DNA of 40,723 nt from IMG/VR virus record IMGVR_UViG_3300025010_000127, positions 1-40,723 of that record, one strand, 5' to 3'. Position 1 is the first letter of the stretch; each line of letters starts with the position of its first letter. The stretch is from a virus. A program made the translations under genes and the position numbers. The notes beneath the pieces were generated by a model. It saw only the letters and a program-made list of their open reading frames with translations. It had not been told where the DNA came from and did not search any database. Below are positions 7,771 to 14,224 of this stretch, in pieces.

Positions 7771-9167
7771 AAGAAATTCTAAGAAAAGCAGCAGAGATCA
7801 ACGCCGCGAACAAGGCAGGAAAACGTAAGCTCGTTCTTGACTATATGGGAGATCCGGCCTTCAGCCGCTTTATGGAATACTGCCTGGACGAATCTCTGAC
7901 GTTCAACGTCAGCAGGGTCGTAGCCACAGACCCGATCGAGGGCGACTTCTACGACCTGCTCGACGTCTTGAACGCCCAGGGGTCCGCCAGCAAGGCCCAG
8001 AAGGAACAGTTGGCAGGTCTCGGCAGCCAGTCCCCCGAACACTTGGAGGTCTTAAACAAGATCCTCCGAAAGAACCCGGATTGTGGATTCTCCGCGAAGT
8101 CACTGCACGAGATCCTGCCCGGGGAGATCCCGTATTTTGGTTATCAACGGTGCTCGACGGACGCCGAACTCGACCGCATCTTTTCAACACCGGTTGAAGG
8201 CACTAACTCTATTTATGGGATTTCAGAGCTTAAAGAAAACGGCCTCTTCATCAGGATCAAGATCCCGACCGGCGGCAAGCCGATATTTGAATCCAGGAAC
8301 GGCAAGGTGTTCGACTTCGGCGGCTACTTCGACGAGAACTTCCTCGCCCTCGACCCGGGCGTCGTTAACGTCGACGGCGTGGACGAGGACACGTTCGCCT
8401 CCGGAATCGTGTTCGAGGGCGAGGGCTTGGTCCTTTCCGGAGACGACAGCTTCCCTTGGCTGCCACGGACACTCGGCAACGCCACGATCAATAAATTCCA
8501 GGGCGGGTACGGCAGCCAGGAGGAGCTTAGCCGCATCAGTTTTTCCCTCTGGACCTGCCTACCCTACGACCATTATTTCGACGGCTACAGCCCACTCTCT
8601 GTCCAGCAACGGCGAGAGTGTGTCGCCCAAGTTATCGACGCCGCCACAATCGATTACGACATCATTCACCAGACAGAGACCCGGCTGGTGCGGACAAAAG
8701 AAGAAGCCTGGGATCACTACTACGAAGTGCGCTCCCGGCCAGTGCCGGAAGGCGAAGAACCTTACGAGGGCACCATCGTCAAGCACCCGGACGAGGTCTG
8801 GAAAGACGGCACCAGCTTGTACATGGCCAAACTCAAGGCCGTCAAGGAGTGTGAGGTCGAGATCTACGGCTGGGAGAAGGGCAAGGCCGGCGGCAAACAC
8901 GAACACAGATTGGGCTCGTTCCACATCAGAAGCTCCTGCGGCGGACTGGTAGGCAAATGCTCAGGCATGACCGACGCGATGCGTGACGAGGACCCTGAGA
9001 CGTTTATCGGCAAGATCTGCACGGTCAGGTTCAATGCCGTATCCAAGTCCAAGGATCCGGACAAGCCCAGGTCATTCGACCATGCTAGATTTGTCGAGAT
9101 CCGCCCAGACAAGAACGTGGCCGACGACCTTGAATACATCTTGAAAGTGAAGTCAAAGAAGAGATAA
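7767..9167 (+). CDS. ATP-dependent DNA ligase (T4 gp30-like)
   Basis: A 466-residue ligase with an N-terminal helical region, an adenylation domain and an OB-fold C-terminus. Motif I is 'ELKENGLFIR', with Lys156 as the AMP-accepting lysine; note K-x-N-G instead of the usual K-x-D-G. Later motifs are 'FESRNGKVF', 'GIVFEGEG' (motif III), 'EGTIVKHPD' (motif IV) and 'MAKLKAVKE' (motif V). It seals nicks using ATP. The start is ATG 7767: AAGGAG at 7753-7758 is eight bases upstream, whereas GTG 7758 lies inside the ribosome site. The stop of the nucleotidyltransferase overlaps it (ATGA). An RNA ligase is less likely given the length and the large C-terminal domain. Confidence 0.85.
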   Translation: MKEILRKAAEINAANKAGKRKLVLDYMGDPAFSRFMEYCLDESLTFNVSRVVATDPIEGDFYDLLDVLNAQGSASKAQKEQLAGLGSQSPEHLEVLNKILRKNPDCGFSAKSLHEILPGEIPYFGYQRCSTDAELDRIFSTPVEGTNSIYGISELKENGLFIRIKIPTGGKPIFESRNGKVFDFGGYFDENFLALDPGVVNVDGVDEDTFASGIVFEGEGLVLSGDDSFPWLPRTLGNATINKFQGGYGSQEELSRISFSLWTCLPYDHYFDGYSPLSVQQRRECVAQVIDAATIDYDIIHQTETRLVRTKEEAWDHYYEVRSRPVPEGEEPYEGTIVKHPDEVWKDGTSLYMAKLKAVKECEVEIYGWEKGKAGGKHEHRLGSFHIRSSCGGLVGKCSGMTDAMRDEDPETFIGKICTVRFNAVSKSKDPDKPRSFDHARFVEIRPDKNVADDLEYILKVKSKKR

Positions 9168-9188
9168 CTTCAAAACAAAGGAGACAGT

Positions 9189-9683
9189 ATGAATAGGATT
9201 GAATTGGGCGACATGGCCAAGGACAAACTCACGGGCTTTACCGGTTACGTTGGCGCCCGCTTCATCAAAGCTTTCAGTGTGGCCCGCTTTCGATTGGATC
9301 CAGTGAAATTAAAGGACGACGGAAGTGTACAGGCATCCAACTGGTTTGACGAAACCGTATTAGAGGTTGTTGAGAAGCAGTTCATAAAACCCGAGCCACC
9401 TGTACAACACACGTTTCAGTTGCTGGACAAAGTAAAAGATTCCGTCACCAACTTCTCTGGAAGTATCATTGGATTTATAGAGCACGCCAGCGGCTGTGTC
9501 ACCGCTATTGTGGTTCCTGCAGAACTCAAAGACGGCAAACCGCAAGACGAGTCGGATTTGCCCGTCCAACAACTGGTCTTGGTGGTGCCAAAGGCAGTGC
9601 CAAATGCAGCGCCAAATGCAGCGCCACAGGAGAAGACCTTTACTGGTGGCCCGCGAGTAAGCCAGAACATCCATGGCCGGTAG
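9189..9683 (+). CDS. Tandem SH3-like phage protein, two internal repeats
   Basis: A 164-residue protein made of two copies of one module. Copy 1 (about 5-60) has 'LGDMAKDKLTGFTGYVGA' and ends 'WFDETVLEVV'. Copy 2 (about 78-132) has 'LLDKVKDSVTNFSGSIIGF' and 'PAELKDGKPQDESDLP'. Single copies are common in phages as small proteins of unknown role with the GD-x-VxDxxTGFxG pattern. A Pro/Ala-rich tail contains a short tandem repeat (about 12 bases) at 9597-9628. AAAGGAG lies just upstream of ATG 9189. Confidence 0.65.
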   Translation: MNRIELGDMAKDKLTGFTGYVGARFIKAFSVARFRLDPVKLKDDGSVQASNWFDETVLEVVEKQFIKPEPPVQHTFQLLDKVKDSVTNFSGSIIGFIEHASGCVTAIVVPAELKDGKPQDESDLPVQQLVLVVPKAVPNAAPNAAPQEKTFTGGPRVSQNIHGR

Positions 9684-9888
9684 CACCGAGTGCCAGTGCC
9701 CGTACTGCGGAAGGGCTGCCTTGTGCAGCCCTTCCAAGGGCCTCTGGTGCGACAACTGTAAAAACGGCTTCTGGGAACAGGAGCGAAATGTCCATTCAAA
9801 GATGGGAGACCAATGTGACCAAGCCAAGAGTGCGCTTTTGCTGGGAGTGCGGGCGGCAGCTCCGAGGCAACCACCACGTCGAGGTTGA
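9673..9888 (+). CDS. Small zinc-ribbon protein
   Basis: A 71-residue frame starting at ATG 9673 within the end of the preceding gene. Residues 9-12 and 26-29 form two Cys pairs ('CPYCG', 'WCDNCKNGFW'), a four-Cys zinc ribbon. The C-terminal 30 residues look unlike a conserved domain and overlap the next zinc-knuckle gene by about 100 bases in another frame. The ribbon part is convincing; the tail may be non-conserved, or the two frames may be one gene split by an indel. Confidence 0.55.
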   Translation: MAGSTECQCPYCGRAALCSPSKGLWCDNCKNGFWEQERNVHSKMGDQCDQAKSALLLGVRAAAPRQPPRRG

Positions 9889-9997
9889 GGTCGACGGCCA
9901 CAACAGAATCCTGCACAAGGACTGCTATCAAAAACTATTTCCAGAGGAGGCGAAACGTGCCAAGAAAAGTAACAATGGAGGACTTCATCATCCCTGA
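9788..9997 (+). CDS. Small zinc-finger protein
   Basis: A 69-residue frame from ATG 9788 (GGAG just upstream), or a shorter form from GTG 9815. It has 'FCWECGRQL' and 'ILHKDCYQKLF', giving a Cys-x2-Cys ... His-x2-Cys set suited to one zinc ion. It overlaps the upstream zinc ribbon heavily and the next gene by about 40 bases. A DNA- or protein-binding role is possible, but no family is assigned. Confidence 0.5.
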   Translation: MSIQRWETNVTKPRVRFCWECGRQLRGNHHVEVEVDGHNRILHKDCYQKLFPEEAKRAKKSNNGGLHHP

Positions 9998-10208
9998 ATT
10001 TCGCGGAAAGGATCCTGAAGACTATGAGTTTCGTAGGGATGGTACTATTGTCCGCAAAGATAGATGGGAAAAGGGTATAATGGAAATAGCTTTCAGACTC
10101 ACTAACTCAGGACGGGTTGAGTTTGAAATTGACAACCTAGTCAAGGCTGTCGAGTGGCTGCTTGATCAGATACCTGATCGGCAGATCCCGGACGAAGACG
10201 AGGAGTGA
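9957..10208 (+). CDS. Hypothetical protein, 83 residues
   Basis: GTG 9957 is chosen because GGAGG at 9946-9950 is six bases upstream; ATG 9975 is an alternative. The acidic protein contains 'DYEFRRDGTIVRKDRWE', which looks like a short beta hairpin, then a helix 'DNLVKAVEWLLDQIP'. No known family is recognised. It is part of the run of small genes closing the + operon. Confidence 0.55.
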   Translation: MPRKVTMEDFIIPEFRGKDPEDYEFRRDGTIVRKDRWEKGIMEIAFRLTNSGRVEFEIDNLVKAVEWLLDQIPDRQIPDEDEE

Positions 10209-10211
10209 ACC

Positions 10212-10409
10212 GTGTTTGGAGACTACCAGTACAGCAGGCCGTACACCCGAAAGACCACCTACTTGACAGCACCAAATGGACCTGTAAAAGTGCAGGAGGT
10301 CCGGCTAATTGACTTACTTCACTTTGGCCAGACCGTAGGTACCTTTACTCTAGACCTTGAAGAACATGATGAGGATTCGGCCGCCAACAGAAGTCACCTC
10401 ACCCCATAA
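10212..10409 (+). CDS. Hypothetical protein, 65 residues; last gene of + operon
   Basis: A GTG start at 10212 with GAGGAG just before it inside the end of the previous gene. It encodes a small Tyr- and Thr-rich protein with no recognised domain. Its stop lies 11 bases inside the last gene of the opposing - operon, so the two transcripts converge and overlap. Confidence 0.5.
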   Translation: MFGDYQYSRPYTRKTTYLTAPNGPVKVQEVRLIDLLHFGQTVGTFTLDLEEHDEDSAANRSHLTP

Positions 10410-10602
10410 CCTCAAAACGAATGGCGTGCCGCTCGCACGCCTCTTTGGCCTTGCACAGACCGGTCCAGATCTCCGCGAACTCGGGGTCATCCTTGATGAC
10501 CATCGCGACCTTACCCCAGACTCCGAACAAGGGATACGCCGCAACACACGGCTCGGTACAGCCTCGACCGCATTTCAATGGATCAGCCGCTACTCTGTGC
10601 AT
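10399..10602 (-). CDS. Small Cys-rich ferredoxin-like protein (second of pair)
   Basis: A 67-residue protein with five Cys: C11-x3-C15-x3-C19, then Cys50 and Cys56 in 'CKAKEACERHAIRFE'. The ending 'CERHAI' mirrors 'CPEHAI' of its upstream neighbour and the C-P-x-x-A-I ending of bacterial ferredoxins, but the C-x3-C spacing differs from the standard C-x2-C-x2-C. It may bind an Fe-S cluster or zinc. Start ATG 10602 has GAGG six bases upstream, and the first 20 bases overlap the previous gene. It is the last gene of the late operon. Function unknown. Confidence 0.55.
   Translation of the reverse strand: MHRVAADPLKCGRGCTEPCVAAYPLFGVWGKVAMVIKDDPEFAEIWTGLCKAKEACERHAIRFEVMG
10423..10446 (+). terminator. 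Possible terminator closing the + operon
   Basis: A perfect 7-bp stem 'ggcgtgc' / 'gcacgcc' with a 5-base loop, followed by 'tcttt', lies 14 bases after the last + stop codon. The T tract is weak, and the same bases encode part of the second ferredoxin-like protein on the other strand, so the hairpin could be accidental. Confidence 0.3.
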
Positions 10603-10798
10603 CGGCTTCCTCTATATGGATGGCGTGTTCCGGGCAGGATTGCATCACAAACGCTATCTTCCATTTTGTCTCCGCGTCTCGTAGCACCCAATCGGCCAAG
10701 GGGAGCCTGCCTTCGCACTCAGACCGGAATCCTTTGAGCAGAATTTCACACATCCCGCAGTCTTGGCATTCTTGTTTGTCAGTGGTGAGGAAGTACAT
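10583..10798 (-). CDS. Small 4Fe-4S ferredoxin-like protein (first of pair)
   Basis: A 71-residue protein with the classic single-cluster pattern: 'CQDCGMC' (Cys11, 14, 17) and later 'SCPEHAI' (Cys55-Pro56), plus one extra Cys28. This is the C-x2-C-x2-C ... C-P signature of 4Fe-4S ferredoxins, with a longer than usual middle section (about 37 residues). It could carry electrons or stabilise a small fold. Start ATG 10798 lies just after the endolysin stop; its ribosome site is weak, so it may rely on coupling. A longer frame to ATG 10855 would overlap the endolysin by 55 bases and is less likely. Its position after the lysis genes is unusual. Confidence 0.6.
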   Translation of the reverse strand: MYFLTTDKQECQDCGMCEILLKGFRSECEGRLPLADWVLRDAETKWKIAFVMQSCPEHAIHIEEADAQSSG

Positions 10799-10800
10799 AA

Positions 10801-11280
10801 TCAGTCCGTGTCGGCGGCGCCGTAACGGAGGTTCTGCGCAATACGCTTCACCCATCCTCGGGCATTCGGCAGGAAGTTCTTACAGTCGGCCATGAAATCC
10901 AGGCGCTCAGCCAAGATCAACATCACCAGATCAGAATCTGAGGTGGAGGCAAGCTTTGCTCTGGTAACAGGTCCGACAACACCGTCATCTTTCAGCCCCA
11001 GGGCCTGCTGCAGCTGCTTGATCGCCGTCTTTGGCCCGGAGTTCACTCCAAAGTCGAAGAGCTGGAAGGCAAGTCCGGGCGTGTAGTATTTATCGAGCTG
11101 TAACGGTGTGATAAAATCGGCAATATAGATTGCTTCAGCCTGCTCGACCGTAAGAGATCTGATGTTGAGCTGAGGATACGCTCGTTGACTGATCCCCCAT
11201 TTAGTGGGTCCACCGACCGGATCGTCCCAGTATCCCCCCTCATGCCCCAGACAGCGTTTTAGCCACGTTTGAACATTCAT
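10801..11280 (-). CDS. Endolysin, GH108 N-acetylmuramidase with peptidoglycan-binding domain
   Basis: A 159-residue lysozyme of the glycoside hydrolase 108 family. The N-terminus has 'HEGGYWDDPVGGPTKWGIS', with Glu14 as the expected catalytic acid. The C-terminal half ('LFDFGVNSGPKTAIKQLQ', 'DGVVGPVTRAKL') is the peptidoglycan-binding domain normally fused to this family. It cuts the host wall at the end of infection. No signal peptide is seen, so export should depend on the holin. Start ATG 11280 has GAGGG about five bases upstream. The upstream neighbours encode membrane proteins of the lysis cassette. Confidence 0.88.
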   Translation of the reverse strand: MNVQTWLKRCLGHEGGYWDDPVGGPTKWGISQRAYPQLNIRSLTVEQAEAIYIADFITPLQLDKYYTPGLAFQLFDFGVNSGPKTAIKQLQQALGLKDDGVVGPVTRAKLASTSDSDLVMLILAERLDFMADCKNFLPNARGWVKRIAQNLRYGAADTD

Positions 11281-11428
11281 AATCCCTCACAATTTGTAAA
11301 CATTGCCGAAATGCCTCAATCTTTTTTGCCGCATCCTGATACTGAGGGATGTACACGCCTGCATCATCTTTTTGTTCAACCTGTTCCTCCATGCGGATCA
11401 ATGCCTCGATACGTTCGATTGCGTTCAT
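11240..11428 (-). CDS. Small helical protein in the lysis region
   Basis: A 62-residue, mostly charged helical protein with a start at ATG 11428 and GGAGG seven bases upstream. The N-terminal half looks like a coiled coil ('RIEALIRMEEQVEQKDDAG'). It overlaps the start of the endolysin gene by 41 bases. No family is recognised; a role in lysis timing is only suggested by position. Confidence 0.5.
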   Translation of the reverse strand: MNAIERIEALIRMEEQVEQKDDAGVYIPQYQDAAKKIEAFRQCLQIVRDYECSNVAKTLSGA

Positions 11429-11456
11429 AGACAGGCCTCCAGCCGGGAGAAATGCC

Positions 11457-11525
11457 TCATGCCGACCAACCGCAAAAAGGGCAGGTGCATTGGATTAGTT
11501 TGGCGCCACAGTCAGGACAGGTCAC
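11457..11525 (-). CDS. Micro-ORF: 22-residue zinc-knuckle peptide
   Basis: Reading leftwards from GTG 11525, a 22-residue frame encodes 'TCPDCGAKLIQCTCPFCGWS', two Cys-x2-Cys pairs about ten residues apart: a complete zinc ribbon in miniature. It ends at the TGA at 11457-11459. The start overlaps the end of the upstream gene, and GAGGG lies only three bases before it, which is closer than ideal. The Cys pattern is hard to get by chance, but expression is unproven. Confidence 0.4.
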   Translation of the reverse strand: MTCPDCGAKLIQCTCPFCGWSA

Positions 11526-11949
11526 GTTCCCTCGCCGGTTTGTTGTCGTGCCGCATTTTTACGGTTGCCAGGATCTCCAGTACACTATCCTGCCGCTCGG
11601 TGTTTTTTGCTACGGCTGTGTGGATGGTGGCATAATCGTCTCTGAGCAAACTGATGTCCTCACGCAATAACCGGAAATGATCATCGCCACGGGCAAGGCG
11701 CTCTGTCAAAAGCTTGTCACTGGCGATCAGCCGCTCTGTGATAATGTCCTGGCAGCTTTTCTGTGCGGGATGGCACATGTCTAAGGTGACAATACCCTTC
11801 TCTTCAAGACCTTTTCTCCACGACTTTAGTGAGCCAAGATCGTATTGGTTTTTTGATACAGCCACAATGCCAAGGACCATAGCGGATATCTCTTTCCAAT
11901 ACGTGTGCAGCCAAGTGAAAATTATTGGCTCGTCGGTCATTGATTTCAT
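11512..11949 (-). CDS. Membrane-anchored coiled-coil protein, lysis cassette
   Basis: A 145-residue protein with one hydrophobic segment near residues 13-31 ('WLHTYWKEISAMVLGIVAVS') and a long charged helical region at about 70-130 that should form a coiled coil. A spanin-like or holin-associated role is possible, but no lipobox is seen and no spanin family is recognised. ATG 11949 forms an ATGA overlap with the upstream holin-like gene; ATG 11940 has better spacing from AAAAGG and may be the true start. Confidence 0.55.
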   Translation of the reverse strand: MKSMTDEPIIFTWLHTYWKEISAMVLGIVAVSKNQYDLGSLKSWRKGLEEKGIVTLDMCHPAQKSCQDIITERLIASDKLLTERLARGDDHFRLLREDISLLRDDYATIHTAVAKNTERQDSVLEILATVKMRHDNKPARERDLS

Positions 11950-12476
11950 CCTTTTCCGGCAATCATGGTTTTCATTGAGGTGTACGCGCCCATACCTTTG
12001 CCGATTTCCCGCAGACCAGCATAAGTAAAAGGTAGAGCCAAAAGTAGGACGAGAATCTCTACACTTGGAGTTGTCGTGAAAGCGTAGAAAATGGCCGCAG
12101 CAAGCGCCGCTGTGGCATGTGTCGGACGAACGTACTTTATCCCGCCATCAGCTTTATCTCCAGCCCTGACAGTCTCCTGCGTCTCGTGGTGCTCTTTTTG
12201 CCTATCATCCAGTTCGAGCCGCGTCATTTCTTCCAAATGCAAGCGATTGGTAGCCTCGTTCTGATACCACAACTCTTTCAACTTAACAATGGCCTGTGGA
12301 TCACCCTGCAATACAGTCATCGCCTGATCAGGGTCATTGGTCCCTGTAACCGACGACACCATTGAAATACCAGCAGCAATTGCCCCAGGAACATTACCCG
12401 ATACAAGCGAACCGACAAGTGCCGCTCCTGGCCCTGCATTCTTTTTTAGCCATCCACCAATATCCTGCCAGCTCAT
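11946..12476 (-). CDS. Holin-like protein (3TM gene-transfer-release type)
   Basis: A 176-residue protein. The N-terminal part is Gly/Ala-rich ('LVGSLVSGNVPGAIAAG') with amphipathic character, the middle is a charged helix ('HLEEMTRLELDDRQKEHH'), and two hydrophobic segments lie near the C-terminus ('TAALAAAIFYAFTTTPSVEI', 'LVLLLALPFTYAGL'). This layout fits the phage holin family first noted in gene transfer agents. It should open the inner membrane for the endolysin. The start is ATG 12476, since GGAGG is six bases upstream; ATG 12482 touches the ribosome site. The previous small gene ends in TGATG. Confidence 0.6.
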   Translation of the reverse strand: MSWQDIGGWLKKNAGPGAALVGSLVSGNVPGAIAAGISMVSSVTGTNDPDQAMTVLQGDPQAIVKLKELWYQNEATNRLHLEEMTRLELDDRQKEHHETQETVRAGDKADGGIKYVRPTHATAALAAAIFYAFTTTPSVEILVLLLALPFTYAGLREIGKGMGAYTSMKTMIAGKG

Positions 12477-12592
12477 CAACATCCTCCTATATTCACAAAC
12501 CAAATACCCAGGCACATCACCAGGAGCACGATGGCTATGGCGAGATTCAATAGTGTGCTTGCAGTTCGTTGTTCTTGGTCTTTTGAGTTCAT
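12476..12592 (-). CDS. 38-residue single-span membrane peptide
   Basis: A short frame from ATG 12592 gives a charged N-terminus ('MNSKDQEQRTAS') and one hydrophobic span ('LLNLAIAIVLLVMCLGIWFV'), and ends in Cys. Its TGA shares bases with the next ATG (TGATG), and the GGAGG for the holin-like gene lies inside it, so coupling is likely. No strong ribosome site precedes it. It could be a small holin or antiholin-like peptide; this is inference. Confidence 0.5.
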   Translation of the reverse strand: MNSKDQEQRTASTLLNLAIAIVLLVMCLGIWFVNIGGC

Positions 12593-12620
12593 ATTTTGGT
12601 TAATTGTAGTTTTTTATCAA

Positions 12621-13403
12621 TCAAATATTTTTAAACATCTCAGTTCCCCAGAACAACCGTTTGGTGAGCAGCGGACGAGTCTTGAACCATTGAGAAGCAG
12701 CCAGCCTACCGGTAAGGCTGAACCGATCAGCTACCCACTTCTCTAATCGTTGAAGATCATAAACACCAGGGTCCGCAGTGCAGAAGAATGCCATCGCCAC
12801 AACCCCTGTGAAGTTCCTGGTGTTTTTGTAATGACATCCGAGGTTCATCCGGTTAAAGGTCTCTGGCTCATTATAAGCCCCACCGTTTGATATTACACCG
12901 TTCCTCATGAATGTGGAACCATTGGCACCACCACCACGGGAACTTACAAAATGCCACTGGCTATCGTTGAGATCCCCGGCTACACTGCCCAGGGAGACGC
13001 TCTCACCTGAGTAGGTTGAGGTGAATCCCCCGCCAGTTTCGATCCGAGAGAAAAACTTATCAGCCGGGTCAAAGTACCGAGTAAGTGCCGCAGGATTCTT
13101 CCACTCCTGCGCAGTGTTTGAATAACATAGACATCCGTAGGCAAAGCCGTTGCCTGAGATATCCCCGATATTCTTTGTCATCATCGAGGCATTGCTTGAG
13201 ATGTTAAACGCATTGCCGTTGATGCCGTTGATGAGAACTATAGTTGGCGTGGTACCATAATTCGCGAACGATCCCGAGCCATACTGAGCAACCCACGAGG
13301 ACGCAGATATGTTGGTTCCATCTACATAGATGTGCATTCCGGTCATCATCCCCGGATTCCACCCTGACCATGTGTTTATCGGTTTTGATACATTAGCTGC
13401 CAT
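12621..13403 (-). CDS. Lectin/LamG-fold tail adhesin (copy B)
   Basis: A 260-residue protein whose repeated strand pattern suggests a concanavalin A-like (LamG) sandwich; 'DSQWHFVSSRGGGANGSTF' and 'RNGVISNGG' are typical of that fold. It is a paralogue of the next gene upstream: both start 'MA-x-NVSK' and end with 'FLADKF' or 'WVADRF', then 'PL-x-K-x-LFWG-x-E-x-F'. This suggests a common attachment part and a diversified binding domain. It is probably a distal tail or fibre protein that binds host surface glycans. A purine-rich 'aggggggctga' run precedes ATG 13403. Confidence 0.6.
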   Translation of the reverse strand: MAANVSKPINTWSGWNPGMMTGMHIYVDGTNISASSWVAQYGSGSFANYGTTPTIVLINGINGNAFNISSNASMMTKNIGDISGNGFAYGCLCYSNTAQEWKNPAALTRYFDPADKFFSRIETGGGFTSTYSGESVSLGSVAGDLNDSQWHFVSSRGGGANGSTFMRNGVISNGGAYNEPETFNRMNLGCHYKNTRNFTGVVAMAFFCTADPGVYDLQRLEKWVADRFSLTGRLAASQWFKTRPLLTKRLFWGTEMFKNI

Positions 13404-13411
13404 TCAGCCCC

Positions 13412-14224
13412 CTATGCCGCTGAAGCAAAAGCTTCAGATCCCCAGAAGAGCATTTTTGATAGCGGCTTAATATTTTTGTGCCAATGGGTACTTGGCAATG
13501 TACCTTTTCTCCCAAACTTATCGGCCAAGAAGCCCTCTAACGCCACTCGGTTAGCCTCGCTCAATGTGGTGTTAAATACCATCATCTCATATATAGTTAG
13601 GTTGCCATAATATGTTGCCGCACTTTCCTTGCACATCTGCATGAGTGCAGTATTTGTTGCTGTCGGCGCTGTAGTATATGTTGCAGTACCTTGTGCATTA
13701 CCATCTTGATGATATGTCATGGTATTTGCGGCATCATTCCATACATACTCAAGCATAAAAGCAGTATCAACTCCAAGAGCACTGCTACTAGGGTCCATCC
13801 AAGCGACGCTAGCGTTAAGACCTCTCATTTTACCATCTGCCAGAGGACCATTTATAGCATAGGAAACACCAGAACCACTAGCTACACATAACATCCTCCC
13901 GTTGTTACCTGTGTGTACTGATGGAGTCCTAACAACGGCTATAACCGACGATGTGCTGTATATAGCACTGTTCTGTATTCCTGTTGTGAGCCAGTCATTA
14001 CTGCCGTCAAAGTACACCCCCTTATAGCCATTCAAAAGATTCGCACTAATGACCGGCTGGGAGGCCCCTGTTGCCTGAGTTGCATTAGTCCCCACGTTTG
14101 CTGTCCATGTAGCTACTGCACCGCTTGCCGGGAGTTCCTCCGGCCTGAAACGGGCTACTAACCCAGGAACAGTATTAGGGTTATAGTCATAAAATCCTGC
14201 CGCCTTACTTACATTATTCGCCAT
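13412..14224 (-). CDS. Lectin/LamG-fold tail adhesin (copy A)
   Basis: A 270-residue relative of the following gene. The LamG-like part contains 'LVARFRPEELP', 'YKGVYFDGSNDWL' and 'FMLEYVWNDAANTMTYHQDG', patterns seen in phage ConA-like tail proteins, and 'NLTIYEMMVFNTTLS', typical of the last strands. Its stop-proximal 45 residues match copy B. Start ATG 14224 overlaps the stop of the tail fibre gene (TAATG) with GGAGG 8 bases upstream. Likely host-receptor binding. Confidence 0.65.
   Translation of the reverse strand: MANNVSKAAGFYDYNPNTVPGLVARFRPEELPASGAVATWTANVGTNATQATGASQPVISANLLNGYKGVYFDGSNDWLTTGIQNSAIYSTSSVIAVVRTPSVHTGNNGRMLCVASGSGVSYAINGPLADGKMRGLNASVAWMDPSSSALGVDTAFMLEYVWNDAANTMTYHQDGNAQGTATYTTAPTATNTALMQMCKESAATYYGNLTIYEMMVFNTTLSEANRVALEGFLADKFGRKGTLPSTHWHKNIKPLSKMLFWGSEAFASAA

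Noticed and set aside
8083-8952. Second + strand frame (289 codons) within the ligase gene
   Set aside because: It is very rich in Ser, Arg and Thr, a typical shifted-frame product, and overlaps a full ligase with intact motifs.
10421-10895. Several + strand frames across the ferredoxin-like and endolysin genes
   Set aside because: They lack domains and ribosome sites, while the - strand frames show clear Cys motifs and a coupled order.
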